Of a DNA stretch of 64,000 nt, positions 51,496-62,738 are shown in pieces. A model generated the notes under the pieces. It made no database searches. It worked only from the letters and a program-made list of their open reading frames with translations, and was not told the origin of the DNA. Origin of the DNA: Lutimaribacter saemankumensis (GTDB lineage Bacteria; Pseudomonadota; Alphaproteobacteria; Rhodobacterales; Rhodobacteraceae); assembly GCF_900100005.1 (NCBI RefSeq), contig NZ_FNEB01000001.1, positions 868,001 to 932,000 on the forward strand, written 5' to 3'. The first letter of the stretch is position 1. Every line of letters begins with the position of its first letter. A program made the position numbers and the translations under genes.

Positions 51496-53370
51496 ATGGC
51501 CCAGAAAAGCGACAACCCCGCCGATCCGTTCAAGAAGGCGCTGGCCGAGGCCACCAAGGTCATGGCCGACGATGCCGAATTGAATGTCAGCTATTCGGTC
51601 GATCCCTCGGGGCTGGCGGGCGACCAGATGCGCCTGCCGCAGGTCAGCCGCCGGATGAGCCGCGACGAGGTTCTGCTGGCGCGTGGCACGGCGGACGCCC
51701 TGGCGATGCAGCGCAAGTATCACGATGACGGGCTGCACGCGAAATACCGCCCCCAGGGTGACATGGCGCGCGACATCTACGAGGCGATGGAAACCGCCCG
51801 CTGCGAGGCGATGGGCGCGCGCGACATGCCCGGCACGGCGGGCAATATCGACGCCAAGATCGCGCATGAGGCGCAGCGCCTGGGCTATGACCAGGTGACG
51901 CAACCCGCGGACGCGCCGCTGGCCACGGCGGCGGGATACCTGGTGCGCCACCTGGCCACCGGGCGCGACCTGCCCGCGGCGGCACAGAACGTGATGGACC
52001 TCTGGCGCGGCCATATCGAGGACCAGGCCGGCGACACCCTGGGCGATCTGAACACGATCCTGAACGACCAGACCGCCTTTGCGCGGCTGGCGCGCAAGGT
52101 GATCGAGGATCTCGGGTATGGCGACCAGTTGGGCGACGACCCCGACCAGCCGGACGAAGACCAGGACGATTCCGACGAAAGCGCCGAGGAAGAGGAACAG
52201 CCCGACAGCACCGGGCAGGACGACGACCAGGACGAGGACGCCGATGCCTCGCCCGAGCAAAGCCAGGAAGAACAGCAGGATTCCAGCCAGGCGCAGGTCA
52301 GCATGGACGACCTCGCCGACGAAGAGATGAGCGAGGAAACCGAGCTGCCCGAGGGCGAGGCCCCGCTCGAGCCGCCCGCCCCCGCCCCGATTTCCGAGGC
52401 CGACCCGAACTATGCCGTCTATGCCACCGATTTCGACGAGGAAATCCCCGCCGAGGAGCTGGCCGAACCGGCCGAGCTGGAACGGCTGCGCGCCTATCTC
52501 GATCAGCAGCTCGAACCGCTCAAGGGCGCGGTCGGCCGGCTGGCAAACAAGCTGCAGCGCCGCCTTCAGGCGCAGCAGAACCGCTCGTGGCTCTTTGACA
52601 TGGAAGAGGGCATTCTGGATGCCGGGCGCCTGGCCCGCGTCGTCGCCAACCCGACCACGCCTCTCAGCTTCAAGGTCGAAAAGGACACCGAGTTCCGCGA
52701 CACCGTGGTGACGCTGCTGCTGGACAATTCCGGCTCAATGCGCGGGCGCCCGATCAGCATCGCGGCAATCTGTGCCGATGTTCTGGCCCGCACGCTGGAA
52801 CGCTGCGACGTCAAGGTGGAAATCCTGGGCTTCACCACCCGCGCCTGGAAAGGCGGCCAAAGCCGCGAGAAATGGCTTGCCGAAGGCCGCCCGCAACAGC
52901 CCGGCCGCCTGAACGACCTGCGCCACATCATCTATAAATCCGCCGACGCGCCCTGGCGCCGGGTGCGGCCCAACCTCGGGCTGATGATGAAAGAGGGCTT
53001 GCTCAAGGAAAACATCGACGGCGAGGCGCTGGAATGGGCGCATCGGCGCATGGCCAAGCGGCCCGAGGCGCGCAAGATCCTGATGGTGATCTCGGACGGG
53101 GCGCCTGTCGACGACAGCACGCTGTCGGTGAACCCGGCGAATTACCTTGAAAAGCACCTGCGCGACGTGATCGAGATGGTCGAGCGGCGCAAGATGGTGG
53201 AACTGATCGCGATCGGCATCGGCCATGACGTGACGCGCTATTACCAGCACGCCGTGACGATCACAGATGTCGACCAGCTTGCCGGCGCCATGACCGAACA
53301 GCTTGCCGCGCTGTTCGACAAGGATCCGCGCGCCCGCGCACGGTTCCTCGGGATCAAGCGCGCAAGCTGA
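51496..53370 (+). CDS. cobT: Cobaltochelatase subunit CobT
   Basis: CobT carries the vWA/MIDAS domain of aerobic cobaltochelatase and works with CobS. The 624-residue product has a long Asp/Glu-rich linker (about residues 205-335) and a C-terminal vWA domain with the MIDAS motif [12 protein letters not shown] (about residue 410) and a second segment [13 protein letters not shown]. Length and layout match known CobT proteins (about 620-640 residues). Expression is probably linked to cobS despite the intervening repeat. Confidence 0.93.
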   Translation: MAQKSDNPADPFKKALAEATKVMADDAELNVSYSVDPSGLAGDQMRLPQVSRRMSRDEVLLARGTADALAMQRKYHDDGLHAKYRPQGDMARDIYEAMETARCEAMGARDMPGTAGNIDAKIAHEAQRLGYDQVTQPADAPLATAAGYLVRHLATGRDLPAAAQNVMDLWRGHIEDQAGDTLGDLNTILNDQTAFARLARKVIEDLGYGDQLGDDPDQPDEDQDDSDESAEEEEQPDSTGQDDDQDEDADASPEQSQEEQQDSSQAQVSMDDLADEEMSEETELPEGEAPLEPPAPAPISEADPNYAVYATDFDEEIPAEELAEPAELERLRAYLDQQLEPLKGAVGRLANKLQRRLQAQQNRSWLFDMEEGILDAGRLARVVANPTTPLSFKVEKDTEFRDTVVTLLLDNSGSMRGRPISIAAICADVLARTLERCDVKVEILGFTTRAWKGGQSREKWLAEGRPQQPGRLNDLRHIIYKSADAPWRRVRPNLGLMMKEGLLKENIDGEALEWAHRRMAKRPEARKILMVISDGAPVDDSTLSVNPANYLEKHLRDVIEMVERRKMVELIAIGIGHDVTRYYQHAVTITDVDQLAGAMTEQLAALFDKDPRARARFLGIKRAS

Positions 53371-53514
53371 TCTCTCCCACTCCCGAAACGGCCCGGAACG
53401 TGCCGGGGCTGCACGCCTGCCGCCCCCTCCGGGGGCATGGGCCGGGATGCGTGGCCCCTTGCACACGCCGCATATTCCCGGCTGAATGCAGCCATCCAGA
53501 CAACCGGAGGCCCC

Positions 53515-55314
53515 ATGTTCCAGAGTTTTCAGACAACTGCCAGTCCAGAACACGGCGCCGCGCGGCTGGCGCAGCTCCGCGACCAGATGCGGGCCGAAGG
53601 GCTGGCCGGGTTCATGGTGCCGCGCGCCGATGCCCACCAGGGGGAATACGTGGCCCCGCACGACGCGCGGCTGGAATGGCTGACCGGGTTCACCGGATCG
53701 GCCGGGTTCTGCATCGCACTGACGGAGGTTGCAGGCGTTTTCGTCGACGGCCGCTACCGCACGCAGGTCAAGCACCAGGTGGATCTTGACCATTTCACCC
53801 CTGTCGACTGGCCCGACACGCAGCCCGCGCCCTGGCTCCGCCAGCAGCTCGAGGGCGGTCGGGTCGGCTTCGATCCGTGGCTGCACACGCCCGCGGAAAT
53901 CGCGCGGATCGAACAGGGGCTGGCCGGCACGCAGATCACGCTTGCGCCCTGCCCCAACCTGGTTGACCGGATCTGGGCCGATCAGCCTGCCCCACCGACC
54001 GGCCTGGTCACCCCCTATCCCGAAAAGCTGGCCGGTGAGGCACATGCAGACAAGCTGACGCGGCTGGGTGCCTCCCTGCGCAACCAGGGACAGGAATCGG
54101 CCGTGATCACACTGCCCGATTCCATCGCCTGGATGCTGAATGTCCGTGGCAGCGACATCCCCCGCAATCCGATCCCGCACGCCTTTGCCATCCTGCACGA
54201 CAGCGGGCACTGCACGTTGTTTGCCGATGCCGCCAAGATCGACGACGCGTTGCGCGCGCATCTGGGCGACACCGTGACGATCCGCCCGCCGCAGGCGTTC
54301 GCGGCGGCGCTGCGTTCGCTCACCGGGCCTGTGCGCGTCGATCACGACAGCGCCCCGGTTTGGGTCTTGCAGCAACTGGACGAGGCCAACGTCCCCCATG
54401 TCGCGGGCCAGGATCCGTGCATCCTTCCCAAGGCCACGAAAACCCGCGCCGAGATCGCCGCGACCCGCGAGGCGCATCTGCGCGACGCGGCGGCGATGTG
54501 CGAATTCCTGTGCTGGTTCGACGCCCAGGCCCCCGGCACGATCACCGAAATAGACGTGGCGACCAGCCTCGAAGGGTTCCGCCGTGCCACCAATGCGCTG
54601 ATGGATATCAGTTTCGACACCATCGCGGGCACCGGGCCGCATGGCGCGATCATGCATTACCGCGTGACCGAAGACACCAATGCCCGTCTCGAAGACGGGC
54701 AGCTGATCGTCATCGATTCCGGCGGGCAATACCTGGACGGAACGACCGACATCACCCGCACCTTGCCCATCGGAACCGTTGGCGACGAGGAGAAAGCCTG
54801 CTTTACCCGCGTGCTCAAGGGCATGATCGGCATCTCGCGGCTGCGCTTTCCGCGCGGGCTGGCCGGGCGCGATCTGGATGCCATCGCGCGCTATCCGCTG
54901 TGGGTGGCGGGGCAGGATTTCAACCACGGCACCGGTCATGGCGTCGGCGTCTATCTGTGTGTTCACGAAGGGCCACAACGGCTCAGCCGGGTGTCCGAGG
55001 TGCCGTTGCAGCCCGGCATGATCCTGTCGAACGAACCCGGATACTACCGCGAAGGCGCGTTCGGCATCCGGCTGGAAAACCTGATCGTCGTGCAGGCGGC
55101 GCCCGATCTGCCCGGCGGCGATCCGCGCCCGATGCACGATTTCGAAACGCTGACCTATGTTCCGATCGACCGCCGTCTTGTGTTGCCAGCCCTTTTGAGC
55201 GATGAAGAGCGCGACTGGCTAAACACTTATCACGCCGCGTGCCGCGACAAGATCGCGCCTCGCCTGTCCGAGGCCGCGCGTCTATGGTTGTCCGATGCCA
55301 CGGCACCGGTCTGA
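53515..55314 (+). CDS. M24-family aminopeptidase P
   Basis: This enzyme removes N-terminal residues preceding proline. The 599-residue product is the long two-metal aminopeptidase P type: N-terminal creatinase-like domains (from GFMVPRADAHQGEYVA) and a C-terminal catalytic domain with metal ligands in VIDSGGQYLDGTTDITRT, FNHGTGHGVGVYL, SNEPGYYREG and IRLENLIVV. The ATG at 53515 follows GGAGG and gives the usual N-terminus. A 145-base gap with a small GC hairpin separates it from cobT. Confidence 0.92.
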   Translation: MFQSFQTTASPEHGAARLAQLRDQMRAEGLAGFMVPRADAHQGEYVAPHDARLEWLTGFTGSAGFCIALTEVAGVFVDGRYRTQVKHQVDLDHFTPVDWPDTQPAPWLRQQLEGGRVGFDPWLHTPAEIARIEQGLAGTQITLAPCPNLVDRIWADQPAPPTGLVTPYPEKLAGEAHADKLTRLGASLRNQGQESAVITLPDSIAWMLNVRGSDIPRNPIPHAFAILHDSGHCTLFADAAKIDDALRAHLGDTVTIRPPQAFAAALRSLTGPVRVDHDSAPVWVLQQLDEANVPHVAGQDPCILPKATKTRAEIAATREAHLRDAAAMCEFLCWFDAQAPGTITEIDVATSLEGFRRATNALMDISFDTIAGTGPHGAIMHYRVTEDTNARLEDGQLIVIDSGGQYLDGTTDITRTLPIGTVGDEEKACFTRVLKGMIGISRLRFPRGLAGRDLDAIARYPLWVAGQDFNHGTGHGVGVYLCVHEGPQRLSRVSEVPLQPGMILSNEPGYYREGAFGIRLENLIVVQAAPDLPGGDPRPMHDFETLTYVPIDRRLVLPALLSDEERDWLNTYHAACRDKIAPRLSEAARLWLSDATAPV

Positions 55315-55383
55315 CGGTTGACACGAAACCGTCACGCAATATGGCCAGAACAAGCGAAAAGGCAATTGGAAGGGGGATGAAGA

Positions 55384-55728
55384 ATGGCGAGTGATATCAC
55401 AATTACCAAGGCGGACGGCACATGGGTGGTGCGCGCAGGCGGCGCTGTTCTGGGGGAATCTTCCAACGCGCTGGAACTCAGCGAGGGCGAGATGCCCCCG
55501 GTGATCTATTTCCCGCGCGAAGACATCGCGATGGCGTTCCTCGACCGGACCGACCACAGCACCCATTGCCCCAAGAAAGGCGATGCAAGCTATTATTCCA
55601 TCGTCACGAAAAGCACGACGCTGGAAAACGCGGCCTGGAGCTATGAGGCGCCCAAGGACGACGTGGCCCGCATCAAGGACCACCTGGCGTTTTACACCAG
55701 CGACAAGGTAGCTGTGGAACAGCTTTAA
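55384..55728 (+). CDS. DUF427 family protein
   Basis: The 114-residue product has the DUF427 pattern: VVRAGGAVLGESSNALELSE, then PPVIYFPREDIAMAFLDR and STHCPKKGDASYYSI, a single small domain. Function is unknown; the family is widespread and is sometimes compared to nucleotidyltransferase-like folds. It is preceded by GGAAGGGGG. Its last 56 bases overlap the end of the convergent NYN gene. Confidence 0.85.
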   Translation: MASDITITKADGTWVVRAGGAVLGESSNALELSEGEMPPVIYFPREDIAMAFLDRTDHSTHCPKKGDASYYSIVTKSTTLENAAWSYEAPKDDVARIKDHLAFYTSDKVAVEQL

Positions 55729-56368
55729 CCTTTTGGCCCACCCAACGCACACGGGCATCGGGGCCTTTGGGATCGCATCGGAACAAATCGGGGCGCGCCG
55801 TAAGATAGGCGCGCCACGTTTTTTTCGGGTGCTTGGAGATCAGGCATCCGCGCTTGCCCATGAGCGAGCCCAAAAGGGCGATGCGCAGGCAGCCGCCGTT
55901 TTCGATGATCGTGGACCTGAGTTCCGCATCCCATTTTGCCAGGCGCGGCTCGGTCTTCAGCACGTGAAACGCCGAACAGGCGGCACGGAACCGTGCGCTT
56001 GCCTTTTCCTCGCCCAGCCCCGTAACCGTCACACCCAATTCGCGAAGCCGCATCGCAAGCAAGGTGAAATCGCTGTCGGATGTCGCGATAAAGATCTGCC
56101 GCAGCCCACCTGTCAGGGCAAGTTCCATCGCGTCGATGCAGATGGCGATGTCGGCGGCGTTGCGCCCAGGATCAGTATGGATGCCACGCAATCCCGGGAT
56201 ATCCACCCACCCCTTCAACCGCGCGATATCGCCATAGAACCGCGCGGTTTTCAGGCGGCTGGACGGCCCCGTTACCGCAAGGATCGCATCGGCGTGACTG
56301 GCGGGCACGTTCTCCGCGTCGATCATCAGGCCCGCCGCGGCGGTCGGAATATGGGACATTGTCGTCAT
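55673..56368 (-). CDS. NYN-domain RNase with C-terminal winged-helix-like domain
   Basis: The 231-residue product has a PIN/NYN nuclease domain (about residues 10-140) with the acidic residues of the active site: LMIDAENVP (Asp17), NAADIAICIDAMELAL, and TSDSDFTLLA. Residues 145-212 (ELRSTIIENGGCLRIALLG, then GKRGCLISKHP) resemble an OST-HTH/LOTUS-type RNA-binding domain, as seen in several bacterial NYN-LOTUS proteins. A basic tail follows with a C-x2-C pair near the end. It may cleave RNA. The last 56 bases overlap the convergent DUF427 gene. Confidence 0.8.
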   Translation of the reverse strand: MTTMSHIPTAAAGLMIDAENVPASHADAILAVTGPSSRLKTARFYGDIARLKGWVDIPGLRGIHTDPGRNAADIAICIDAMELALTGGLRQIFIATSDSDFTLLAMRLRELGVTVTGLGEEKASARFRAACSAFHVLKTEPRLAKWDAELRSTIIENGGCLRIALLGSLMGKRGCLISKHPKKTWRAYLTARPDLFRCDPKGPDARVRWVGQKVKAVPQLPCRWCKTPGGP

Positions 56369-56436
56369 TCAAATAACCCTTGGTTGCGCCAAAGGGTTAG
56401 CCTGCGCCTATGGCAAGAGTATGGCGTAATGGACGA

Positions 56437-58107
56437 TCAGGAATGCTCTTCCGCGGCGGTCGCGGCCAACGCCTTGTTGAAGGTCTTTAGCGCGTCGACA
56501 TGAAACAGCGCGCCCAGCAATTGCGGCGCGTCACCTTCCATCGTGGTGACCGGCAGGAAAGGCACGCCAGCCCTTTCGAACAGCGGCATCGCATCCTCGA
56601 GCGTGGCGTTGTAATCGACCGAAATCCCGTCCTCGATCATTTCGAGACAGGTTTCCTCGCTGGCGGCGCCGGGGTCTTCGGGTTTGCGCATCAGGGTGCC
56701 CGCCCGGAACATCGCCAGAAGGTAGGCTTGCGGCCCCGCCGCAAGATGCACGTCGCGCCGTTCCAATTGAGTGAGGAAGAACGACCTGTCCACCAGCCGC
56801 GAGGAAATCGCCGTCGAGATCGACACCGACACCATCACGGCAAGCCCGGTCTGCCAGTCGCCAGTAAGCTCGAAAACGATAAGCGTGGTCGAAATCGGCG
56901 CGCCCAACACCGCCGCGGCAACTGCCCCCATGCCCGCCAGCGCATAGAGGGTATGACTGCCCGAAACGTCGGGAAAGATGCCCGTCGCGATCAGACCGAA
57001 GGCCAGCCCCGTCAGCGCCCCCACCATCAGCGAGGGCGAGAAAACCCCGCCGCCCATGCGCCCGGCGATGGTGATCGCCACCGCCACGCATTTCAGAACC
57101 GCAAACACCACCGCCTCGTGCCAGAGAAGCTGCCCCGTCAGCGCGGCCGACGTGGTTTCATACCCGACCCCGATGATATGCGGAAAGGCGATGGCGATGG
57201 CCCCCAGCATCAGCCCGGCGATGCCGGGACGCAGCCAGCGCGGCAGGCCCGACCTCTCCTGCAGGGAATTGCCGATATCCTCGGCGACAAAGATCGCGCG
57301 CATCAGCATGACCGCGACAACGCCGCAGACAAGGCCCAGCAACAGGAAGGCGGGCAGTTCCTGATAGAATTGCAGCGTGCTGGAATCGGGCAGCGAAAAC
57401 TCGGTCACGCCGCCGAATTCCAGCCGGTTGATCACCGTGCCCGCGACCGACGCGATGACGATGGGCGCAAAGGCATGCACCGCGAAATGGCGCAGCACCA
57501 CCTCGAGCGCGAAAAGCGCCCCTGCAATGGGCGCGTTGAAACTGGCCGACACCGCCGCCGCTACCGCGCATCCCAGAAGGTCGCGGCCCGTGATGCCGTC
57601 GGCATGGATGCGTTCGCTGACCCAGCTGGAAATCACGCCCGCCATGTGAACGACCGGACCTTCACGCCCCGAAGACCCGCCCGAGCCGAGCGTGATCATC
57701 GACGCCAGCGCCGAGCCGATCCCGGCCTTGATCTCGACCCGGCCGTTTTGCATCGCCGCGCCCTCGATCACGTCGGCCACCGACCGCACCCGCCCGTCCG
57801 GCGTGAAATAGTTCAGGATCAGCCCCACCACGAGCCCGCCCGCCACCGGGATCAGCAGGATCCAGTACCAGGGCAGCGTTTCGGCGAAGCTGTGAAGGTG
57901 GGTCGGGTCGTCCGTGCCGTAAAGCGCGATCTGAAGCGCCTCGATCCCCTTGCGAAAAAACAGGGCGGCGAACCCGGCACCAACCCCGATCAGCAGGGCG
58001 ATCAGCCAGAACTGGAATTTCGACGGCCCCTGCACACGCAAAAGACGCCAGCCGTTTTTCAACGACTGAAGCAAGCCGATCCATTGCTCTGACAGGATTT
58101 GCCGCAC
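56437..58107 (-). CDS. ClC-family chloride channel with C-terminal CBS region
   Basis: The 556-residue product has the ClC selectivity motifs GSGGSSGREGPVVHMAG, with the gating glutamate in GREGP, and GGGVFSPSLMVG (GxFxP), plus the inverted-repeat membrane domain of about 400 residues. The C-terminus has one CBS-like region (about 470-550, ATLEDAMPLFERAGVPFLPV). It is a chloride transporter or H+/Cl- antiporter. The GTG at 58107 is chosen because the frame upstream is antisense to the FAD enzyme gene; the start is uncertain. It is divergent from that gene. Confidence 0.86.
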   Translation of the reverse strand: MRQILSEQWIGLLQSLKNGWRLLRVQGPSKFQFWLIALLIGVGAGFAALFFRKGIEALQIALYGTDDPTHLHSFAETLPWYWILLIPVAGGLVVGLILNYFTPDGRVRSVADVIEGAAMQNGRVEIKAGIGSALASMITLGSGGSSGREGPVVHMAGVISSWVSERIHADGITGRDLLGCAVAAAVSASFNAPIAGALFALEVVLRHFAVHAFAPIVIASVAGTVINRLEFGGVTEFSLPDSSTLQFYQELPAFLLLGLVCGVVAVMLMRAIFVAEDIGNSLQERSGLPRWLRPGIAGLMLGAIAIAFPHIIGVGYETTSAALTGQLLWHEAVVFAVLKCVAVAITIAGRMGGGVFSPSLMVGALTGLAFGLIATGIFPDVSGSHTLYALAGMGAVAAAVLGAPISTTLIVFELTGDWQTGLAVMVSVSISTAISSRLVDRSFFLTQLERRDVHLAAGPQAYLLAMFRAGTLMRKPEDPGAASEETCLEMIEDGISVDYNATLEDAMPLFERAGVPFLPVTTMEGDAPQLLGALFHVDALKTFNKALAATAAEEHS

Positions 58108-58177
58108 GGCCTCCTCTTTTCCCCTGTCGTCCCCTGCCCTAGTGTGGCGCGCAACGCCCCCGGAACGGAGTTTCCCG

Positions 58178-59554
58178 ATGACCATCGCCGCCGCGCTCGA
58201 AGCGCTTGCGCAATTGTTAGGACAACGGCTCAGCCGGTCCAAGTCCGATCTGGACCTGCATGCCGCGTCAGAGACATATTATCCGCTCGCCCGGCCCGAT
58301 GCGGTGGCCTATCCGCGCGACACGGCCGAGGTTTCGGCGCTGGTGAGAATCTGCGCCGAACATGGCTGTCCTATTACCGGATGGGGGGCGGGCACCTCGC
58401 TCGAGGGGCAGGCACAGGCCTTTTCGGGCGGCGTCGTCGTGGATTTCCGCGAGATGGACAAGGTGCTGGAAATCAACGCCGAGGACATGGATGTGCGCGT
58501 GCAGCCCGGCTGCACCCGCGAGGCACTGAACACCGAACTGCGGGCGACGGGGCTGTTCTTTCCAGTCGATCCGGGGGCAAATGCCTCGCTTGGCGGGATG
58601 GCGATGACGCGCGCCAGCGGCACCACGGCCGTGCGGTACGGCACGATGCGCGACAATGTCCTGGGGCTTGAGGTGGTGCTGGCCGATGGCCGCGTGATCC
58701 GCACCGGCACACGGGCGCGCAAATCCAGCGCCGGGTATGACCTGACGGGATTGATGGTCGGCTCGGAAGGCACGCTGGGGCTGGTGACGGAACTGACGCT
58801 GCGGCTGCGCGGCCAGCCCGAGGCCGTCACCGCCGCCGTCTGCGGATTTCCCGACATGCACGGGGCCGTCGCCGCGGTGATCGACACGATCCAGATGGGC
58901 GTGCCGATGGCGCGGATCGAATTCGTCGATGCCGCGATGGCGGGCATCTTCAACGCGGCAAGCGGCGGGTCGATGCCCGAAACCCCGCACCTGATGGTCG
59001 AGTTCCACGGCTCCGAGGCGGGTGTGCGCGAACAGGTCGAGACATTCGGTGCCATCGTCGCAGATCACGGCGCGACCGGGTTCGACTGGGCCGAACGCCC
59101 CGAGGACCGCACCAGATTGTGGGAAATGCGGCACCGCGCGCATTGGTCGACGCTGGCCAGCGCGCCGGGCAAGCGCGCGCTTGTCACCGATATCTGCGTG
59201 CCGATATCGCGCCTCGCCGAAGCGGTCGAGGAAACCGCGGCCGATATCGCCGCCAGCCCCGTGACCGGGCCGATCCTGGGCCATGTGGGCGACGGCAATT
59301 TCCACGCCATCCTTCTGTTCGATCCCGATGACGGCACCGAGCTGGACACCGTCAAGGCGCTGTCGCACCGCATGGCGGAACGCGCACTGGCAATGGGCGG
59401 CACCTGCACGGGCGAACACGGGATCGGCATCGGCAAACAGGCCTACATAAAGGCCGAACACGGCGAGGGCTGGCAGGTGATGGGCGCGCTCAAGGCGGCG
59501 CTCGACCCGCAGAACATCCTCAACCCCGGCAAGCTGGTGCCGCCGCGAAACTAG
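58178..59554 (+). CDS. FAD-binding oxidoreductase, D-lactate/2-hydroxyacid dehydrogenase type
   Basis: The 458-residue product has the FAD-binding PCMH fold (VAYPRDTAEVSALVRICAEH, GWGAGTSLEGQAQ and PVDPGANASLGGMAMTRASG) and a C-terminal FAD-linked oxidase domain with HVGDGNFHAILLFDPDD and GEHGIGIGKQAY. These match D-lactate or glycolate dehydrogenase-type enzymes (DLD2/GlcD), which oxidise 2-hydroxyacids. The ATG at 58178 follows GGAACGGAG. It is divergent from the ClC channel. The specific hydroxyacid is unknown. Confidence 0.87.
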   Translation: MTIAAALEALAQLLGQRLSRSKSDLDLHAASETYYPLARPDAVAYPRDTAEVSALVRICAEHGCPITGWGAGTSLEGQAQAFSGGVVVDFREMDKVLEINAEDMDVRVQPGCTREALNTELRATGLFFPVDPGANASLGGMAMTRASGTTAVRYGTMRDNVLGLEVVLADGRVIRTGTRARKSSAGYDLTGLMVGSEGTLGLVTELTLRLRGQPEAVTAAVCGFPDMHGAVAAVIDTIQMGVPMARIEFVDAAMAGIFNAASGGSMPETPHLMVEFHGSEAGVREQVETFGAIVADHGATGFDWAERPEDRTRLWEMRHRAHWSTLASAPGKRALVTDICVPISRLAEAVEETAADIAASPVTGPILGHVGDGNFHAILLFDPDDGTELDTVKALSHRMAERALAMGGTCTGEHGIGIGKQAYIKAEHGEGWQVMGALKAALDPQNILNPGKLVPPRN

Positions 59555-59631
59555 GGCCTTCGCGGCCTTTCCCTTTGCGCGCACATTCGCTAAGTGACCC
59601 GGCAAGACCCGGATGACGGAGAATAGACCCC

Positions 59632-62600
59632 ATGGGCATGGACAAGACCTTTGACGCCGCCGAGGCCGAACCGCGGCTTTACGAAGAGTGGATGAAGTCG
59701 GGCGCGTTCCGCGCGGGCGCGAATGCCTCGCGCAGCGAAACCTTTACCGTGATGATCCCGCCGCCCAACGTGACGGGCGCGCTGCATGTGGGCCATGCCT
59801 TCAACAACACGCTGCAGGACATCCTGATCCGCTGGCACCGGATGCGCGGCTTCGACACGCTGTGGCAGCCCGGGCAGGACCATGCCGGCATCGCGACGCA
59901 GCTACAGGTCGAAAAGCAGCTTGCCGCCAGGGGCGAACCGGGCCGCCGCGACCTGGGCCGCGAGAAATTCCTGGAAAAGGTCTGGGAGTGGAAGGGCCAG
60001 TATGGCGGCACCATCGTCAAGCAGTTGCAGCGCCTGGGCTGTTCCTGCGACTGGGACCGCAACGCATTCACCATGGCGGGCGCGCCAGGCGACCCGCGCA
60101 CGGGCCATGAAAACAGCCCCGATTTCCACGACGCGGTGATCAAGGTTTTCGTCGACATGTATGAAAAGGGCCTGATCTATCGCGGCAAGCGGCTGGTCAA
60201 CTGGGATCCGCATTTCGAAACCGCGATTTCCGATCTCGAGGTCGAGAATATCGAGGTCGACGGCCATATGTGGCATTTCAAATACCCGCTCGCGGGGGGC
60301 GAAACCTATACCTATGTGGAACGTGACGAGGATGGCAACGTGCTTTTCGAGGAAGAGCGCGACTATATCTCGATCGCCACGACCCGGCCCGAAACCATGC
60401 TGGGCGACGGCGCGGTTGCCGTTCATCCAAAGGATGAACGTTACGCGGCAATCGTCGGGAAACTCTGTGAAATCCCGGTCGGGCCCAAGGAGCACCGCCG
60501 GTTGATCCCGATCATCACCGACGATTACCCCGATCCCGATTTCGGCTCGGGCGCGGTCAAGATCACCGGCGCGCATGATTTCAACGACTACGGCGTGGCC
60601 AAGCGCGGGGGCATCCCCTGCTATCGCCTGATGGACACGCGCGGGCACATGCGGGCGGACGGCGCACCCTATGCCGAGGCAGCCGAGATCGCCCAGGCCG
60701 TCGCCCGTGGCGAACGCACGCTGACAGAATCCGAAACCGACGCGCTGAACCTGGTGCCCGATCACCTGCGCGGCCTCGACCGCTTCGAGGCACGCAAGCG
60801 CGTGATCGAAGAGATCACCCACGAGGGCCTTGCCGTGATGACCGAGGCCACCGACCCGCGCCTGGGCCGTGCCGCCGAGAAATCGCCGGTCGAACCCTCG
60901 GAAGGCGGCGAGATGCGCACCGAGGATCAGAACCTCGTGCCGCTGGTCGAGGAAAAGAAGATCATGCAGCCCTTCGGCGACCGTTCGGGCGTCGTGATCG
61001 AACCGATGCTGACCGACCAGTGGTTCGTCGATGCCCACAAGGTCGTGGGCCCCGCGCTCGACGCGGTGCGCGACGGGCGCACCAAGATCATGCCGGACTC
61101 GGGCGAAAAGACCTATTACCACTGGCTTGAGAATATCGAGCCCTGGTGCATCAGCCGCCAACTGTGGTGGGGCCACCAGATACCGGTGTGGTACCTGCCG
61201 GGCGAGGAAGACTGGCTGCCCATCTGCGCCGCGACCGAGGCCGAGGCGATCGAGATCGCCAAAAGCCGGTTCGCCAATGGCACCGACATTCGTATCGTCG
61301 CTGACGCGCAAGAGGCGGTGGCCGTTTTGCAAAACCGCATCGCGCACGCCGACACCGCCGACGAGGGCGCGATCCGCCAGTTCGACTACCCGCAGGAAAT
61401 CCCGATGTTCCGCGACCCCGACGTGCTGGACACCTGGTTCAGCTCGGGGCTGTGGCCAATCGGGACGCTGGGCTGGCCGGAAGAGACGGACGAGCTCAAG
61501 AAATACTTCCCCACCGATGTTCTGGTGACCGGCTTCGACATCCTGTTCTTCTGGGTCGCGCGGATGATGATGATGCAGCTTGCCGTGGTGAACGAGATCC
61601 CGTTCCACACCGTCTACCTGCATCAGCTCGTGCGTGACGAGAAGGGGCAGAAGATGTCCAAGACCAAGGGGAACGTGATCGATCCCCTTGATATCGTGGA
61701 CGAATTCGGCGCCGACGCCCTGCGCTTCACGATGGCGCAGATGGCGGCGCTCGGCGGCGTGCTGAAGCTGTCGAAGGACCGCATCAAGGGCTACCGCAAT
61801 TTCGGCACCAAGCTGTGGAACGCCTGCCGCTTTGCCGAAATGAACGGCTGCTGGGACGGGCACGCAACGCAGGCCACCCCGCCGCAGGCCAGCGCGACCG
61901 TGAACCGCTGGATCATCGGTGAAACCGCCCGCGTGCGCGAAACCGTTGACCAGGCGCTTGCAGAATACCGGTTCAACGACGCCGCGAACGCGCTTTACGC
62001 CTTTGTCTGGGGCCGGGTCTGCGACTGGTACGTCGAATTCGCCAAGCCCCTGCTGGCCGAGGACGCGCCCGAACGCGCCGAAACGCAGCAGGTCATGGCC
62101 TGGGTGCTGGATCAGTGCATGATCTTCCTCCACCCGATCATGCCCTACATCACCGAAGAGCTGTGGGGCCAGACCGGCACCAGGCCCAAGATGCTGGTCC
62201 ATGCCGACTGGCCGTCCTTTGGCGCCGATCTGGCCGATCCGGCGGCCGACCGCGAAATGGGCTGGATCATCGGGCTGATCGAAGAGGTCCGTTCGGTGCG
62301 CGCACAGATGCATGTGCCCGCAGGCGCCTATGTGCCGCTGCTGGTCACGGGACTGGGCGACGACAACCGCGCCGCCTGGGCCCGCAACGAGGTTCTGGCC
62401 AAGCGCCTGGCCCGCATCGAAAGCCTGGACGAGGTCGAAAGCTTTCCCAAGGGGACCGCGACCATCGCGATGGAAGGCGCGACTTTCGGGCTGCCGCTGG
62501 CCGGCATCATCGACGTGGCCGAGGAAAAGGCCCGGCTTGAAAAGACGCTTGCCAAGCTCGCCAAGGAACTGGGCGGGCTGCGCGGGCGCCTGAAGAACCC

Positions 62601-62721
62601 GAAATTCGTCGAAAGCGCGCCCGAAGAGGTGGTGATCGAAACCCGCGAGCTGGTGGCGCAGAAAGAAGACGAAGAAGCCCGGATCAAGGCCGCCGTCGCA
62701 CGGCTGGCCGAACTGGACTGA
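59632..62721 (+). CDS. valS: Valyl-tRNA synthetase
   Basis: ValRS charges tRNA-Val and edits misactivated threonine. The 1029-residue product has the class I HIGH equivalent [15 protein letters not shown] (about 43-57), the editing domain in the middle, the KMSKS motif KMSKTKGNV (about 673-681) and a C-terminal coiled-coil ([20 protein letters not shown]). Length is typical for the alphaproteobacterial form, which has an insertion of about 50 residues after [13 protein letters not shown]. It follows the FAD enzyme by 77 bases and a repeat (62739-62836) lies after it. Confidence 0.96.
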   Translation: MGMDKTFDAAEAEPRLYEEWMKSGAFRAGANASRSETFTVMIPPPNVTGALHVGHAFNNTLQDILIRWHRMRGFDTLWQPGQDHAGIATQLQVEKQLAARGEPGRRDLGREKFLEKVWEWKGQYGGTIVKQLQRLGCSCDWDRNAFTMAGAPGDPRTGHENSPDFHDAVIKVFVDMYEKGLIYRGKRLVNWDPHFETAISDLEVENIEVDGHMWHFKYPLAGGETYTYVERDEDGNVLFEEERDYISIATTRPETMLGDGAVAVHPKDERYAAIVGKLCEIPVGPKEHRRLIPIITDDYPDPDFGSGAVKITGAHDFNDYGVAKRGGIPCYRLMDTRGHMRADGAPYAEAAEIAQAVARGERTLTESETDALNLVPDHLRGLDRFEARKRVIEEITHEGLAVMTEATDPRLGRAAEKSPVEPSEGGEMRTEDQNLVPLVEEKKIMQPFGDRSGVVIEPMLTDQWFVDAHKVVGPALDAVRDGRTKIMPDSGEKTYYHWLENIEPWCISRQLWWGHQIPVWYLPGEEDWLPICAATEAEAIEIAKSRFANGTDIRIVADAQEAVAVLQNRIAHADTADEGAIRQFDYPQEIPMFRDPDVLDTWFSSGLWPIGTLGWPEETDELKKYFPTDVLVTGFDILFFWVARMMMMQLAVVNEIPFHTVYLHQLVRDEKGQKMSKTKGNVIDPLDIVDEFGADALRFTMAQMAALGGVLKLSKDRIKGYRNFGTKLWNACRFAEMNGCWDGHATQATPPQASATVNRWIIGETARVRETVDQALAEYRFNDAANALYAFVWGRVCDWYVEFAKPLLAEDAPERAETQQVMAWVLDQCMIFLHPIMPYITEELWGQTGTRPKMLVHADWPSFGADLADPAADREMGWIIGLIEEVRSVRAQMHVPAGAYVPLLVTGLGDDNRAAWARNEVLAKRLARIESLDEVESFPKGTATIAMEGATFGLPLAGIIDVAEEKARLEKTLAKLAKELGGLRGRLKNPKFVESAPEEVVIETRELVAQKEDEEARIKAAVARLAELD

Positions 62722-62738
62722 GGCTTTGAACAGGTCTG

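Noticed and set aside
52735-55137. An 800-codon minus-strand frame opposite cobT and the aminopeptidase
   Set aside because: It spans two solid plus-strand genes and the gap between them, with no family features.
59902-62313. An 800-codon minus-strand frame opposite valS
   Set aside because: Same explanation; composition is His/Gly/Arg-rich and without motifs.
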